Made by a program: the position numbers and the translations under genes
The notes under the pieces: model-generated
Database searches by the model: none
What the model was told of the DNA's origin: nothing
The model's input: the letters and a program-made list of their open reading frames with translations, nothing else
Source: Dietzia timorensis
GTDB lineage: Bacteria; Actinomycetota; Actinomycetes; Mycobacteriales; Mycobacteriaceae
Reading direction: 5' to 3'
Assembly: GCF_001659785.1 (NCBI RefSeq)
Contig: NZ_CP015961.1
Coordinates: forward strand, 1,736,001 to 1,800,000
Length of the DNA stretch: 64,000 nucleotides
Part shown: piece by piece, positions 45,151 through 54,992 of the stretch
Numbering within the stretch: position 1 is the stretch's first letter
Layout of the letters: each line of letters starts with the position of its first letter

Positions 45151-46565
45151 CCGCGCCCGATATGGATCCCGTCACCGCCGAGCTGGACCAGGCCCTTCGC
45201 GCCCTGGCAGCGAACGGCGGAGACCTCATCGACCACGCCAACCGTCTGGGGCAGATCCTGTTCTCCCCGCCGCGAGTCGTGATCGTCGGCCGCCTCAAGG
45301 CCGGCAAGTCGACGCTGGTCAACGCTCTCGTAGGGGAACGCATCGCCGCCACAGGCGCCCTCGAGGTCACCAACGCGGTCACCGTGTTCCACAACGGCGC
45401 CCCGTCGCGCGCCGAGGTCGTCACACGCGGCGGCGAGCGGATGCTCGCGCAGAACGCCTCCGGCGTCGTCACCGAACTGCCGGTCCCGGTCGAGGACATT
45501 TCCTACGTGGACCGGTTCCTGCCCTCCCGAGCCATCGCTGACGTGACTCTCATCGACACCCCGGGGCTCGCCACGCTCACCGCCGAGAACGAAGAGGTCG
45601 CAAAGCGCGCGCTGCTGCCCGGCTATGACCAAACCCGTCAGGCGTCGACAGAGGCTGACGCCGCTGTGTTCGTGTTCGAGAGCCTGCCGCGGGCACACGA
45701 GCGCGACTTCGTGTCCCGCCTCGGCTTTACTCCGCTCAACGTGGTCGGTGTGCTCGCCCGGGCCGATTCCTTCGGCGAGGGTGCGATGGGCGCGAAAGAC
45801 CCTATGGCTCATGCTCGCGAATATTCGAGGGTGTTGTCCGGCCGCATGGAGGAACTGGTGTCTACGGTCATCCCCATCGCGGGTCTCCTCGCCGAAGCCT
45901 CCCGTACCGGTCAGGTCACCGAACATATTTCCCGACAGCTCGGCAAGCTCAGCTCCCTCGATTACGAGGACGTGCTCGAAGAGCTCGAACGCACCGATGA
46001 CGGGGTCTTCAGCGCGCTGGATCGAAAGATAATTCTCGACCTCATCGGCGAGTACGGCACGATCCACGGCATCGACCGCGCTGCACGTGGCGCCTCCGAA
46101 CTGTCCGGGTGGCTCGACGCGTCCTCCGGTGTGAGCGAGCTGGATGGCTACCTTCGTGGTGAGCTTCTCCCCTTCGCAGCCATGCAGCGCGCGCTTCGGA
46201 TCACCGGGGAACTCGAGCAACTGGCCATCCACCACCCCGCCCGCGATCGCGTGCGCCACATTCTCGCGGTGCTCTTCTCTCGCCCGGCGATGGTCAAAGT
46301 GGCCTTGTTCCGCTCGTATCGCGGACTCGTGGCGTCCTCACCGCAGTCTCCGCTGACGGCGATAGCACGTCGCGCCTTGGCCGCCGGAAGCCCGGCCGAG
46401 GCAGTAGGATTGCCCGCGGATGCGGACCCGGCCGCGGTCGACGCAGCCGCAAAGGACGTGTTCGGTCGGATGCAGCAGCTGCAGTTCGTCGGGATCTCCG
46501 CGGCGGAAGATGACGCTCGCGCGGCGCTGTCGAAGTACCTCTACGCTCTGGGGCTCGGTCGCTAG
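45147..46565 (+). CDS. dynamin-like GTPase, second of a tandem pair
   Basis: A 472-residue GTPase. G1 is GRLKAGKSTLVNAL (residues about 47-60), the switch region has TNAVTVFHNG, G3 is LIDTPGLATL, and the G4 position reads VLARADS rather than the usual N/TKxD. The C-terminal half is helical without clear transmembrane segments, so it may be the soluble partner of the first GTPase. GTG 45147 overlaps the preceding stop (GTGA), which suggests coupled translation and a hetero-oligomer. Overlaps the convergent TetR gene by 4 bp. Confidence 0.85.
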   Translation: MTAPDMDPVTAELDQALRALAANGGDLIDHANRLGQILFSPPRVVIVGRLKAGKSTLVNALVGERIAATGALEVTNAVTVFHNGAPSRAEVVTRGGERMLAQNASGVVTELPVPVEDISYVDRFLPSRAIADVTLIDTPGLATLTAENEEVAKRALLPGYDQTRQASTEADAAVFVFESLPRAHERDFVSRLGFTPLNVVGVLARADSFGEGAMGAKDPMAHAREYSRVLSGRMEELVSTVIPIAGLLAEASRTGQVTEHISRQLGKLSSLDYEDVLEELERTDDGVFSALDRKIILDLIGEYGTIHGIDRAARGASELSGWLDASSGVSELDGYLRGELLPFAAMQRALRITGELEQLAIHHPARDRVRHILAVLFSRPAMVKVALFRSYRGLVASSPQSPLTAIARRALAAGSPAEAVGLPADADPAAVDAAAKDVFGRMQQLQFVGISAAEDDARAALSKYLYALGLGR

Positions 46566-47272
46566 TTATTGCTCGGGATCCCGGAAGCGAGCCCGGCGGA
46601 CAGCGTGGACACGACCTCGTCGACGAACTGATCGTGGCGGAGCTGGCCCGATTCCTCGAGTAGGTCATCGATTTCCTCGGCCGAGTAGTCTTCGTCCGAG
46701 GAGTTCTTGCGGCGAATTGCGGCAATCGCCAGCGCCCGCGCAGAGAGTATCGCGATGAGCGCGATGAGGAAGTTGTGGATCCGGTAGCGTCCGGGTGTCT
46801 CTCCGATCGACTGGGCGATCGAATCCACGAGGAGTTCGACTTCCGTGAGCAGCACGGTGTCTTGCATGACCTCGTTGCGTAGAGCGCTCTGGACCCTGGT
46901 GTAGGGGCCGATCTGCCCGACGATTCGAATGAACTCCACGCCCTCGTTGTAGCGCAGTACATCCGCGATCGGCCGGATGACGAGCGTGGACAGCGTCGAC
47001 ACGTCGAGGTTCTTGTCGACCTTGATGCCCCTGGCGGCGAGAGCGTCGATTTCGTTCTGGCGCTGCTCTTCCATCGCTTCGATTCCGATGCGCAGGATGG
47101 CGCGCAACAGTCCGGCCCGCGACCCGAAGTGGTAGTTGATCGCGGAATCGTTGGACTGTTTGGCATCCGCGACGATGTCACGAATGCGCGCCGTCATCCA
47201 GCCTTCTTCAGCGAAATGGCGGCGGCCGGAGACGAGCAGTTTCTGCCGTGTCACACGGGAACGTTCTGGCAT
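46562..47272 (-). CDS. TetR-family transcriptional regulator
   Basis: A 236-residue regulator. The N-terminal HTH is RQKLLVSGRRHFAEEGWMTARIRDIVADAKQSNDSAINYHFGSRAGLLRAI, in which SAINYHFGSRAGLL is the recognition helix pattern. The rest is an all-helical ligand/dimer domain with an acidic C-terminus. It is convergent with the dynamin pair, making that pair, or its own promoter, plausible targets. ATG 47272 follows TAAAAT by 7 nt. Ligand unknown. Confidence 0.88.
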   Translation of the reverse strand: MPERSRVTRQKLLVSGRRHFAEEGWMTARIRDIVADAKQSNDSAINYHFGSRAGLLRAILRIGIEAMEEQRQNEIDALAARGIKVDKNLDVSTLSTLVIRPIADVLRYNEGVEFIRIVGQIGPYTRVQSALRNEVMQDTVLLTEVELLVDSIAQSIGETPGRYRIHNFLIALIAILSARALAIAAIRRKNSSDEDYSAEEIDDLLEESGQLRHDQFVDEVVSTLSAGLASGIPSNN

Positions 47273-47279
47273 GGTGTCG

Positions 47280-47285
47280 ATTTTA
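47280..47285 (-). promoter_or_regulatory. -10 box, leaderless promoter of the TetR gene
   Basis: TAAAAT on the minus strand lies 7 nt before ATG 47272. Confidence 0.55.
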
Positions 47286-47326
47286 GTGTGCTGTGGTCGG
47301 TTTATCAGTGATTAGACGGGTGCTGG

Positions 47327-50300
47327 CTACACATTGAAGTACTTTGCCTCCGGGTGGTACAGCACGAAGGCGTCCGTCGACTGTTCGGGATGGAGCTGGA
47401 GTTCCTCGGAAATCTCTACACCGATTCGTCCTGCGTCGAGAAGCTCGACCATGTCGGTGCGGTACTCGAGATCCGGGCATGCGCCGTAACCGAAGGAGTA
47501 GCGGGCGCCGCGGTACTTGAGGTTGAAGAACTCGTTGATGTCCTCTGAGTCCTCGTCCGACACGGCGCCGTCCGGGAGTCGGAGCTCGTCGCGCACGCGG
47601 TGGTGCCAGTATTCGGCGAGTGCCTCCGTCAATTGCACGCCGATACCGTGGACCTCGAGGTAGTCGCGGTATTCGTTCGCGGCGAACAGCTTGTTCGCGA
47701 AGTCGGCGATCGGCTGACCCATGGTGACAAGTTGCAGCGGCAGCACGTCCACCTGGCCGAGCTCGCGGGCCCGTTCGCGGGAACAGACGAAGTCCGAGAT
47801 GCACAGGAACCGGGATCGCTGCTGCCGCGGGAAGCTCATCCGGCGCACTACCTCGGCGTCCGGGTGGGGATCGCTGAGAATGAGGACGTCGTCACCCTCG
47901 GAGACTGCCGGGAAGTAGCCGTAGACGACCGCGGCGTTCGCGAGAATCCCCTCCGTGGTCAACCGGTCGATCCATTCGCGCAGTCGTGGCCGTCCCTCGC
48001 TGGCGACGAGATCGTCGTACGACGGGCCTTCCCCACCGCGCACACCGCGAAGCCCCCACTGGCCCATGAAAAGGGCGCGCTGGTCTAGGTGATCGAGGTA
48101 ATCATTGACACTGATCCCCTTGGCGATCCTCGTGCCCCAGAACGGCGGAGTCGCCAGAGGTACATCTACTTCCACGTCCGAGCGCTCGGGAATCTCCACG
48201 GGCTTCTCGTTGGCCTTGCGCTTGGCGGCGATCCGCTCGCTGCGTTCGCGGCGGGCCTTGCGTTCGGCGGCCTTCGCCGCGGCCTCGGCGGACTGGGCGA
48301 CGGGATTGCCGGACTTCTTGGCCTGCATCACGTCGTCCATCAGACGAAGCCCTTCGAACGCATCGCGCGCGTAGAACACCTCGCCGTCATACATCTCCTG
48401 CAGATCGCCCTCGACATAGGTGCGCGTGAGGGCCGCGCCGCCGAGTAGCACCGGGTAGTTTCCGGCGACACCCTTGGAGTTCATCTCCGAGAGGTTGTCC
48501 TTCATCACCACGGTCGACTTCACGAGCAGCCCGGACATGCCGATGACGTCGGCCTTGTTTTCCTCGGCGGCGGTGATGATCTCGGCGATCGGCTTCTTGA
48601 TGCCGATGTTGACCACGTCATAACCGTTGTTCGACAAGATGATGTCCACGAGGTTCTTACCGATATCGTGCACATCGCCCTTGACCGTGGCGAGGACGAT
48701 CTTGCCCTTGCCCTCGTCGTCGGAGGCCTCCATATGCGGCTCGAGATGGGCGACAGCCGCCTTCATCGTCTCCGCGGACTGCAGTACGAACGGCAGCTGC
48801 ATCTGACCCGAGCCGAAGAGCTCGCCGACCGTCTTCATCCCGCCGAGCAGGTGGGTGTTGATGATTTCCAGCGGAGGGATTTCCTTCATCGCCTCGTCGA
48901 GGTCCTCTTCGAGGCCCTTGCGCTCCCCATCGACGATGCGCGCGGAAAGACGATCGAACAGCGGCATTGCGGCCAGCTCGGCGGCGCGGGCATCCTTCGC
49001 GCCGGCCGCGGAGACGCCCTCGAACAGCTCCATGAAGGTCGATAGCGGATCGTAACCCTCCGAGCGCCGGTTATAGACCATATCGAGAGCGACCTCGCGG
49101 GGACGCTCGTCGATCTTGCTCATCGGCAAGATCTTCGACGAGTGGGCGATCGCCGAGTCCAGGCCTGCCTCAACACACTCGGCGAGGAATACCGAGTTGA
49201 GTACCTGGCGTGCGGCCGGGTTGAGACCGAAGGAGATGTTGGATAGTCCCAGCGTGGTGTGCACCTTGGGGTGAGCCGCCGTGAGTCGGCGGATCGCCTC
49301 GATCGTCTCGATGCCGTCGCGTCGGGTTTCGTCCTGACCGGTGGAAATCGGGAACGTGAGGCAGTCGATGATGATGTCCTCTTCGGCCATCCCCCAGTTC
49401 TCGGTGAGGTCGGTGATGATCCGCTCGGCGATTCGCACCTTGTGCTCGGCGGTACGCGCCTGGCCCTCCTCGTCGATCGTGAGTCCGACAACGGCCGCGC
49501 CGTGCTTCTTCACAAGCTCCATGATTTTGACGAAGCGGGAATCGGGGCCGTCGCCGTCCTCGTAGTTGACGGAGTTGACCGCGCAACGGCCGCCCAGACG
49601 CTCCAGGCCCGCCTCGATGACCGCAGGCTCCGTGGAGTCGATCATGATCGGCAGGGTTGATGCGGTGGCCAGCCGGCCTGCGAGCTCGGCCATGTCCTGC
49701 GCGCCGTCCCTACCGACGTAGTCGACGCAGAGGTCGACCATCTGCGCGCCATCGCGGATCTGCTCCTTGGCGATATCCATGCAGGTGCCCCAGTCGGCAT
49801 CGAGCATCGCATCGCGGAAACGTTTCGAGCCGTTGGCATTGGTCCGCTCGCCGATCATCAGGATGCCGGCATCCTGGCGGAAGGGTTCGACCGAATACAG
49901 CGACGACAGTCCGTTGACCAGGACCGGTTCGCGAGTTGCCTTCTCCCGCTTCGAGACCTCGTCGCGAAGTTGGGTGATGTGCTCAGGTGTGGTGCCGCAG
50001 CAACCACCGACCATGGACAGTCCGAAGTCGGAAACGAAATCGGCCACCGCCGGTGCGAACTTCTCCGGCCCGAGCGGGTAGACCGCGCCATTTTTGCCCA
50101 GTTCCGGAAGCCCGGCATTCGGCATGACCGACACGGGGATCCGAGCGTGCTGAGACAGGTAGCGCAAGTGTTCCACCATTTCGGCCGGACCCGTGGCACA
50201 GTTGAGGCCGATCATGTCGATACCAAGAGGCTCGAGTGCGTTGAGGGCCGCGCCGATCTCCGAGCCGAGCAGCATGGTGCCCGTCGTCTCGATAGTGACG

Positions 50301-50908
50301 TGCGAGATGATCGGGATGCGGCGACCGGCCTGCTCCATGCCCTGCTGGATGCCCACGACGGCCGCCTTGACCTGAAGGAGATCCTGCGAAGTCTCGACCA
50401 GGAACGCGTCGATGCCACCGAGGGCGAGCCCGCGTCCGGCCTCGGCGTACGCATCGCGCATCTCCTCGTAGGTCGACTGTCCGAGGGAGGGTAGCTTTGT
50501 GCCCGGTCCAAGCGAACCGAGGACCATGCGCGGCACGCCGTCCTCGCTCGGCCCCACTTCGTCGGCGACCTTGCGGGCGATCGATGCACCGGCTTCGGCG
50601 AGCTCGGCGATCCGCTCGGCGATGTCATAGTCGCCGAGATTGGACAGGTTGCAGCCGAACGTATTGGTTTCGACCATGTCGGCGCCTGCCGAGAAGAATG
50701 CGCGGTGGATATCCTCCACGACGTCGGGACGGGTCACATTGAGGATCTCGTTGCAACCCTCGAGGCCCTGGAAGTCGTCTTCGACGCTGAGATCGACGTT
50801 CTGCAACATCGTGCCCATCGCACCATCTCCGATGAGAACTCGCGACGCCATGGCGTCGAAAAGCGGGGAATCGAAGGAGGTACCCGATGCGGCACGAGAG
50901 TTAGACAT
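47327..50908 (-). CDS. metH: cobalamin-dependent methionine synthase MetH
   Basis: A 1193-residue four-module enzyme that methylates homocysteine via methylcobalamin. The homocysteine module (1 to about 330) has GDGAMGTMLQ, GLNCATGP and the zinc ligands GGCCGTTPEH near 303. The pterin module (about 345-620) begins LMIGERTNANGSKRFRDAM. The cobalamin module has the axial-ligand motif KGDVHDIGKN, His near 747. The C-terminal reactivation module ends near SFGYGACPDLEYR. All key residues seem present. It consumes the product of the cob genes in the same window. ATG 50908 follows a -10 box by 6 nt. Confidence 0.97.
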   Translation of the reverse strand: MSNSRAASGTSFDSPLFDAMASRVLIGDGAMGTMLQNVDLSVEDDFQGLEGCNEILNVTRPDVVEDIHRAFFSAGADMVETNTFGCNLSNLGDYDIAERIAELAEAGASIARKVADEVGPSEDGVPRMVLGSLGPGTKLPSLGQSTYEEMRDAYAEAGRGLALGGIDAFLVETSQDLLQVKAAVVGIQQGMEQAGRRIPIISHVTIETTGTMLLGSEIGAALNALEPLGIDMIGLNCATGPAEMVEHLRYLSQHARIPVSVMPNAGLPELGKNGAVYPLGPEKFAPAVADFVSDFGLSMVGGCCGTTPEHITQLRDEVSKREKATREPVLVNGLSSLYSVEPFRQDAGILMIGERTNANGSKRFRDAMLDADWGTCMDIAKEQIRDGAQMVDLCVDYVGRDGAQDMAELAGRLATASTLPIMIDSTEPAVIEAGLERLGGRCAVNSVNYEDGDGPDSRFVKIMELVKKHGAAVVGLTIDEEGQARTAEHKVRIAERIITDLTENWGMAEEDIIIDCLTFPISTGQDETRRDGIETIEAIRRLTAAHPKVHTTLGLSNISFGLNPAARQVLNSVFLAECVEAGLDSAIAHSSKILPMSKIDERPREVALDMVYNRRSEGYDPLSTFMELFEGVSAAGAKDARAAELAAMPLFDRLSARIVDGERKGLEEDLDEAMKEIPPLEIINTHLLGGMKTVGELFGSGQMQLPFVLQSAETMKAAVAHLEPHMEASDDEGKGKIVLATVKGDVHDIGKNLVDIILSNNGYDVVNIGIKKPIAEIITAAEENKADVIGMSGLLVKSTVVMKDNLSEMNSKGVAGNYPVLLGGAALTRTYVEGDLQEMYDGEVFYARDAFEGLRLMDDVMQAKKSGNPVAQSAEAAAKAAERKARRERSERIAAKRKANEKPVEIPERSDVEVDVPLATPPFWGTRIAKGISVNDYLDHLDQRALFMGQWGLRGVRGGEGPSYDDLVASEGRPRLREWIDRLTTEGILANAAVVYGYFPAVSEGDDVLILSDPHPDAEVVRRMSFPRQQRSRFLCISDFVCSRERARELGQVDVLPLQLVTMGQPIADFANKLFAANEYRDYLEVHGIGVQLTEALAEYWHHRVRDELRLPDGAVSDEDSEDINEFFNLKYRGARYSFGYGACPDLEYRTDMVELLDAGRIGVEISEELQLHPEQSTDAFVLYHPEAKYFNV

Positions 50909-50914
50909 ATGCCC

Positions 50915-50920
50915 AGTTTA
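50915..50920 (-). promoter_or_regulatory. -10 box, leaderless promoter of metH
   Basis: TAAACT on the minus strand lies 6 nt before ATG 50908, leaving no leader in which a riboswitch could fit. Confidence 0.5.
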
Positions 50921-51110
50921 GAGACGATGGCAAATCGTTCACCAACGGGTCTGTCCGGTCCTGCATTAATTGCGCATTGGCCTTGTAAGCGAACCCGACC
51001 TCCCTAGATATCGCGGCATTCGGAAGAACCGAGACGGCCGCGCGGGTCCACGGGAACGATCGAAACCCAGGCGTTTGCGTTGGCGCTTCGTGCTTTCTTG
51101 CGTTTGGACT

Positions 51111-51116
51111 TACCCT
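51111..51116 (+). promoter_or_regulatory. -10 box, leaderless promoter of the PAC2 gene
   Basis: TACCCT lies 6 nt before ATG 51123. Confidence 0.55.
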
Positions 51117-51122
51117 GGGACA

Positions 51123-52103
51123 ATGAGCTTGGCATGGAATGACGAGGAAACCCCGTCGATCACGGCTCCCATCATGGTGATCGCGCTTGAAGGATGGAGT
51201 GACGCCGGCGACGCCGCTACGCAGGGCCTCGAACAATTGGCGCTGGAATGGGACACCACTGGGATCGCGAAGATCGCCGACGAGGTCTATTTCCCTTACG
51301 GCCAGGTCCGCCCGACGGTCGAGCTTGTCGACGGGGTTGTTCGGTCGCTCTCTGTTCCGAGCATCGACATCTTCGCGGCCTCTCCCCCGGATTCCGAGAA
51401 CGAGGTGTTGCTCGTTCTCGGTCCGGAGCCTGCTTCACATTGGCAGGCATTCACGATGGACCTGCTCACGCTCGCAGACACGTTTGGCGTCCGCGAAGTC
51501 TACATTCTCGGTTCGATCAGCGCTGATGTTCCTCACACCCGGCAGACCCCGCTCAGTGGTGCCTCGTATTCGAAGCGTCGGCTCCAGGAGGTCGGCCTCG
51601 AACCGGGCAACTTCCATGGTCCCGCCGGGCTGCCGCTGGTTCTCCAAGAGGCGTTTACCCGGGAGGGCGTGCCGGCGACCACGGCATTCGCCGCTGTGCC
51701 CCACTACGTGGCCGGCAATTCCGCACCGGCAGCGACGCTCCGTTTACTGACGTGGTTGTCGTCGGTGACCGAGCTCGACATGCCGACCCTCGCGCTCGAG
51801 GGGCGGGTCGAGGAATGGCGCCAGCAGGTCGACAGCGCGACCGAAGCTGACGACGACCTTCAGGGGTACGTCCACGAGCTGGAAGAACAGTTCGATTCCG
51901 TCGAGGACACCTCCGTGAGTATCGAGGTGCGTCGCACCCCACAGGAACGGATTCGGCTCGTCGACGGCGACCAGTTGGCGGCCGAGTTCGAGCATTACCT
52001 CCAGACAGGTGGGAAGGACGAAGGACGTCGTGGAGGCGGCCCTCCCACCGAATTCGGCCCGGACTCAGACGGCGGAACGCCGGGCAGGTCCGACGACGGT
52101 TAG
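51123..52103 (+). CDS. PAC2-family protein (Rv2125-like)
   Basis: A 326-residue protein of the PAC2 family, named for proteasome-assembly chaperone 2. [26 protein letters not shown] at the start, [16 protein letters not shown], and [14 protein letters not shown] are the conserved blocks. The C-terminus is acidic then Gly/Asp-rich and probably disordered. Mycobacterial Rv2125 is the counterpart. Function in bacteria is unknown, and a proteasome link should not be assumed, especially since the core proteasome genes are missing here. Its stop overlaps that of mshC. Confidence 0.88.
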   Translation: MSLAWNDEETPSITAPIMVIALEGWSDAGDAATQGLEQLALEWDTTGIAKIADEVYFPYGQVRPTVELVDGVVRSLSVPSIDIFAASPPDSENEVLLVLGPEPASHWQAFTMDLLTLADTFGVREVYILGSISADVPHTRQTPLSGASYSKRRLQEVGLEPGNFHGPAGLPLVLQEAFTREGVPATTAFAAVPHYVAGNSAPAATLRLLTWLSSVTELDMPTLALEGRVEEWRQQVDSATEADDDLQGYVHELEEQFDSVEDTSVSIEVRRTPQERIRLVDGDQLAAEFEHYLQTGGKDEGRRGGGPPTEFGPDSDGGTPGRSDDG

Positions 52104-53368
52104 ACGTCGACGCCGAGCAGGTTGCGCACGGCGCCGGCCATCTCGGCGCCGTCGGCGGTTTGAGGCTCCGCGCGCAGTTCGCCGGTCTTGGGCCCGTGAC
52201 AACTCGTTGCCCAGTCGTCGATGATTCGCAGCGCCTGCGGCGTGTCGAGGTCGAACGAGAGCGCTTCTCGGACCTTGACGATGGCCGGCGCGGCGGACGC
52301 CGGTTCGTCCGCTGAGATCGCCGCGCGCCAAAGGCGGAGCCGATCCTCGGCATCGTTGAGCACCGTTGCCGACCAGGAGCGGGCCTCCCGATAGTGGCCG
52401 GCGTACAGTCCGAGCCTTATCGCGGCGGGATCCACACCCTGGCGTACCAGCTCTCTGACACGCACCAAGTTGCCAAGAGACTTGCTCATCTTGACTCCAT
52501 CGAGCCCGATCATCCCCGCGTGCACGTACAACTGAGCGAATCGGCCTCCCCCGGAGGCTGCCTCGGCGTGCGCCGCGGAGAACTCGTGGTGCGGGAAGAT
52601 GAGGTCATCGCCTCCGCCCTGAATGGCGAAGCCCATTCCGAGACGATTGCGGGCGATCGCCGAACATTCGATGTGCCAGCCAGGCCTCCCGTCTCCCCAG
52701 GGGGCGTGCCAGCTCGGTTCGCCCGGGCGGGCGGCGCGCCACAGCAACGCATCGAGAGGGCTGCGCTTGCCCTGCCGGTGCGGGTCCCCTCCCCGCTCGG
52801 CGAAGAAGTCGTCCATGACCGGGCGTGAATAATTTGACTCATAGCCGAAATTGCCCGATGCGTTGAACGGGAAGTACACGTCGCGGTAACCGTCGCCGCT
52901 TTCGTTCTCGTCAAGCTGGTAGGCGCTACCGCCGTCGAGGAGCTCCCCCACCATCTCGATGACCTCGTCCACCGACTCGATCGCGCCGACGTAGTCTTGC
53001 GGGGGAAGGACGGACAGCGCTTCCATGTCGCGACGGAACGCCTCGACCTCACTGGACCCGAGTTCGCGCCAATCCACGCCGTCACGCTCGGCACGTTCGA
53101 ACAGCGGGTCGTCGACGTCGGTGATGTTCTGCACGTAATGCACTCGCTGCCCCGCGTCGTTGAGCAGACGGATGATCAGGTCGAAGGTGACATAAGTCGC
53201 CGCGTGGCCGAGATGAGTGGTGTCGTACGGCGTGATGCCACACACGTAGATGCCGACCGTGCCTCCTGTGGGGACCTGACGCAGCACTCTCGTTGAGGTG
53301 TCGTACAGCCGCAGAGACTGGGCGGATCCGGCGACGGGGTCAAGGGCAGGACCGGTCCATGAACGCAT
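52100..53368 (-). CDS. mshC: cysteine:glucosaminyl-inositol ligase MshC (mycothiol synthesis)
   Basis: A 422-residue class I synthetase-like enzyme that couples Cys to GlcN-Ins using ATP. It begins [12 protein letters not shown] and [14 protein letters not shown], as MshC does; the HIGH-type motif is in [19 protein letters not shown], the zinc ligands include that Cys and [12 protein letters not shown] with PHHEFS, and the KMSKS motif is VKMSKSLGN. The THLGHA form and the shorter C-terminus separate it from CysS. ATG 53368 follows a TACACT -10 box by 7 nt. Confidence 0.96.
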   Translation of the reverse strand: MRSWTGPALDPVAGSAQSLRLYDTSTRVLRQVPTGGTVGIYVCGITPYDTTHLGHAATYVTFDLIIRLLNDAGQRVHYVQNITDVDDPLFERAERDGVDWRELGSSEVEAFRRDMEALSVLPPQDYVGAIESVDEVIEMVGELLDGGSAYQLDENESGDGYRDVYFPFNASGNFGYESNYSRPVMDDFFAERGGDPHRQGKRSPLDALLWRAARPGEPSWHAPWGDGRPGWHIECSAIARNRLGMGFAIQGGGDDLIFPHHEFSAAHAEAASGGGRFAQLYVHAGMIGLDGVKMSKSLGNLVRVRELVRQGVDPAAIRLGLYAGHYREARSWSATVLNDAEDRLRLWRAAISADEPASAAPAIVKVREALSFDLDTPQALRIIDDWATSCHGPKTGELRAEPQTADGAEMAGAVRNLLGVDV

Positions 53369-53375
53369 AGGAGCC

Positions 53376-53381
53376 AGTGTA
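53376..53381 (-). promoter_or_regulatory. -10 box, leaderless promoter of mshC
   Basis: TACACT on the minus strand lies 7 nt before ATG 53368. Confidence 0.55.
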
Positions 53382-53461
53382 GAGCGCCCGCACGCGCGCC
53401 CGGCAAACCCTCCGACTTCAAGGGGATCAGAAGAGGCGGACTGCCGGGATTCGAGACCCGA

Positions 53462-54307
53462 TCAAAAGAGCGGCCACGGCAGCGGGAAGCCGCCGTGAGG
53501 AGGCGGGAAAGTGCCCGCATCCAGCAGAGAATCGATGCGTTCCCGGAAAGCGTCGAGCTCTTCGGCGGCAAGAAGCGCGGCGAGTTCCCGGCGGAGGGAG
53601 CCGGTGGCGCAGCCGGCGCGGAGCGCACGCAATGCGGCAAGCTCGACGTCGTCCAATGGTTCGTCGGCGAATCCCCACAGCACGCTGCGCACCTTGGGAT
53701 CGGTGTGGAATGCGAGCCCGTGATCGATCGCCCACACTGTCCCGTCAGAGCTTCGCAGGACGTGTCCGCCCTTGCGATCGGAGTTGTTGATCACTGCGTC
53801 CAGTAGAGCGATAGTGCGGATGCGCGCAGAGGCGCGATGCCCGAGCACCATGGTCTCGCCGTCCTCGGTATCCAGCGCTATAACACCAATGACGTCGCGC
53901 GGCATCTGTTCCGGGGAGTAGAGATCAACCGGCGCGTGTTCGGGGTCCGCGTCGGAGGGGATGTCGAGGAATCGTTGAATCATCCCCGGGCCGGCAGCCG
54001 AGATGATCGGCAAGGTTTCCGGGACTACGTCCCAGCCGGCCGCGCGAGAGACGCGGTACGCCGCTATCTCGCGCGCTGCGAGGGTGCCGGCGAGCTGGGA
54101 TTCGACGCTGGCGCCGGGGACAGACGCTTCCGGAGGGAGCACGCCGGCCGGAAAATCGTGCAGGGGTGATTCTCCGCGCACAGGTTTGTGGACCCACAGT
54201 GACGCTCGAGCGCTTTCGGTGTCCGAAGCGCCGAGAGGCGAGACCTCCTCCGTTAGGAAGACGGCGTTGCTACCCGAGCGAATTCGGCCGATGATCCGGA
54301 CTTCCAC
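53462..54307 (-). CDS. SCO1664-family protein (Rv2133c-like, PI3/4-kinase-like fold)
   Basis: A 281-residue actinobacterial protein. NAVFLTEEVSPLG and SLWVHKPVRGESPLHDFP correspond to the N-lobe with a Lys, while LLDAVINNSDRKGGHVLRSSDGTVWAIDHGLAFH is the catalytic-loop pattern NxDRKxGHxL followed by a DHG metal site, recalling PI3/4-kinase-like kinases (given in two parts here as a single region near residues 168-200). It lies 7 bp after the DUF3090 gene and before mshC, a conserved order. Substrate unknown. Confidence 0.85.
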   Translation of the reverse strand: MEVRIIGRIRSGSNAVFLTEEVSPLGASDTESARASLWVHKPVRGESPLHDFPAGVLPPEASVPGASVESQLAGTLAAREIAAYRVSRAAGWDVVPETLPIISAAGPGMIQRFLDIPSDADPEHAPVDLYSPEQMPRDVIGVIALDTEDGETMVLGHRASARIRTIALLDAVINNSDRKGGHVLRSSDGTVWAIDHGLAFHTDPKVRSVLWGFADEPLDDVELAALRALRAGCATGSLRRELAALLAAEELDAFRERIDSLLDAGTFPPPHGGFPLPWPLF

Positions 54308-54314
54308 GCCCGGC

Positions 54315-54905
54315 CTAGTTCTCCAGGAGTGCCGCGAGCTCGGCGGGGCTGCGTTTGTGGTAGCCGTTGAGCCGGACGCACAGGTGTGCCTGGCTGCTCA
54401 TCAGTTCGCCACACAGAGGGCATTCGGCGCGCCCGGCGTCGACAACTTTCTGGCAGCGCAGGGAGAACTGGCGCGCTGAATATGGCGTGAGCTGAATGCG
54501 CACAACGTCGTGCTCGTGGTTCTCGTCGTCGAGGATCTCCTCGTCTGCGATCATCCCGTTCTCCGCGGACACCAGGTCGATAACCACGAACGAGGCTTCC
54601 TGGGACCAATTCAACGCGATCGCACCGAGCGGAAATTCCGGATCCACCGGCATCGTCAGTGGTTCGGCATCCTCGAGCTGCTGCGCCGACGGCGGAAGTT
54701 CGAGCTGCGGATTGTTCTGGGCCAACTCGTTGAGCATTTTGTCGATGGACTCGCCGAGCACCTTGGCGTGCTGCTTCTCCAGCGAAAGCGACACGGTCCG
54801 TTGCCCGTCGCTTGCCTGCACGAAGAATGCTCGTTCCCCGGGTTGACCGACGGTGCCCAGGACAAAGCGGTCCGGATCCACAAAGTCATGCACGATCCTG
54901 CTCAT
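54315..54905 (-). CDS. DUF3090 family protein with zinc-ribbon tail (Rv2134c-like)
   Basis: A 196-residue protein conserved next to the SCO1664-family gene in actinobacteria. The N-terminal half reads HDFVDPDRFVLGTVGQPGERAFFVQA, typical of DUF3090; the C-terminus carries CPLCGELMSSQAHLC, a CxxC...C arrangement that looks like half of a zinc-binding site with the nearby His. ATG 54905 has a GAGAGGATG site. Probably co-transcribed with the histidine phosphatase gene upstream. Function unknown. Confidence 0.88.
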   Translation of the reverse strand: MSRIVHDFVDPDRFVLGTVGQPGERAFFVQASDGQRTVSLSLEKQHAKVLGESIDKMLNELAQNNPQLELPPSAQQLEDAEPLTMPVDPEFPLGAIALNWSQEASFVVIDLVSAENGMIADEEILDDENHEHDVVRIQLTPYSARQFSLRCQKVVDAGRAECPLCGELMSSQAHLCVRLNGYHKRSPAELAALLEN

Positions 54906-54992
54906 ATGTGCTCATCCTCTCGTCCGTCGACTGTCCGGCTCTTCTCGTCCACCCTGTATCCCCTGACGATATCGCTCCTGCGGAACGGATCG

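Noticed and set aside
50909-51122. Cobalamin or SAM riboswitch upstream of metH
   Set aside because: No B12-box or S-box core on the minus strand, and a -10 box lies 6 nt before the ATG.
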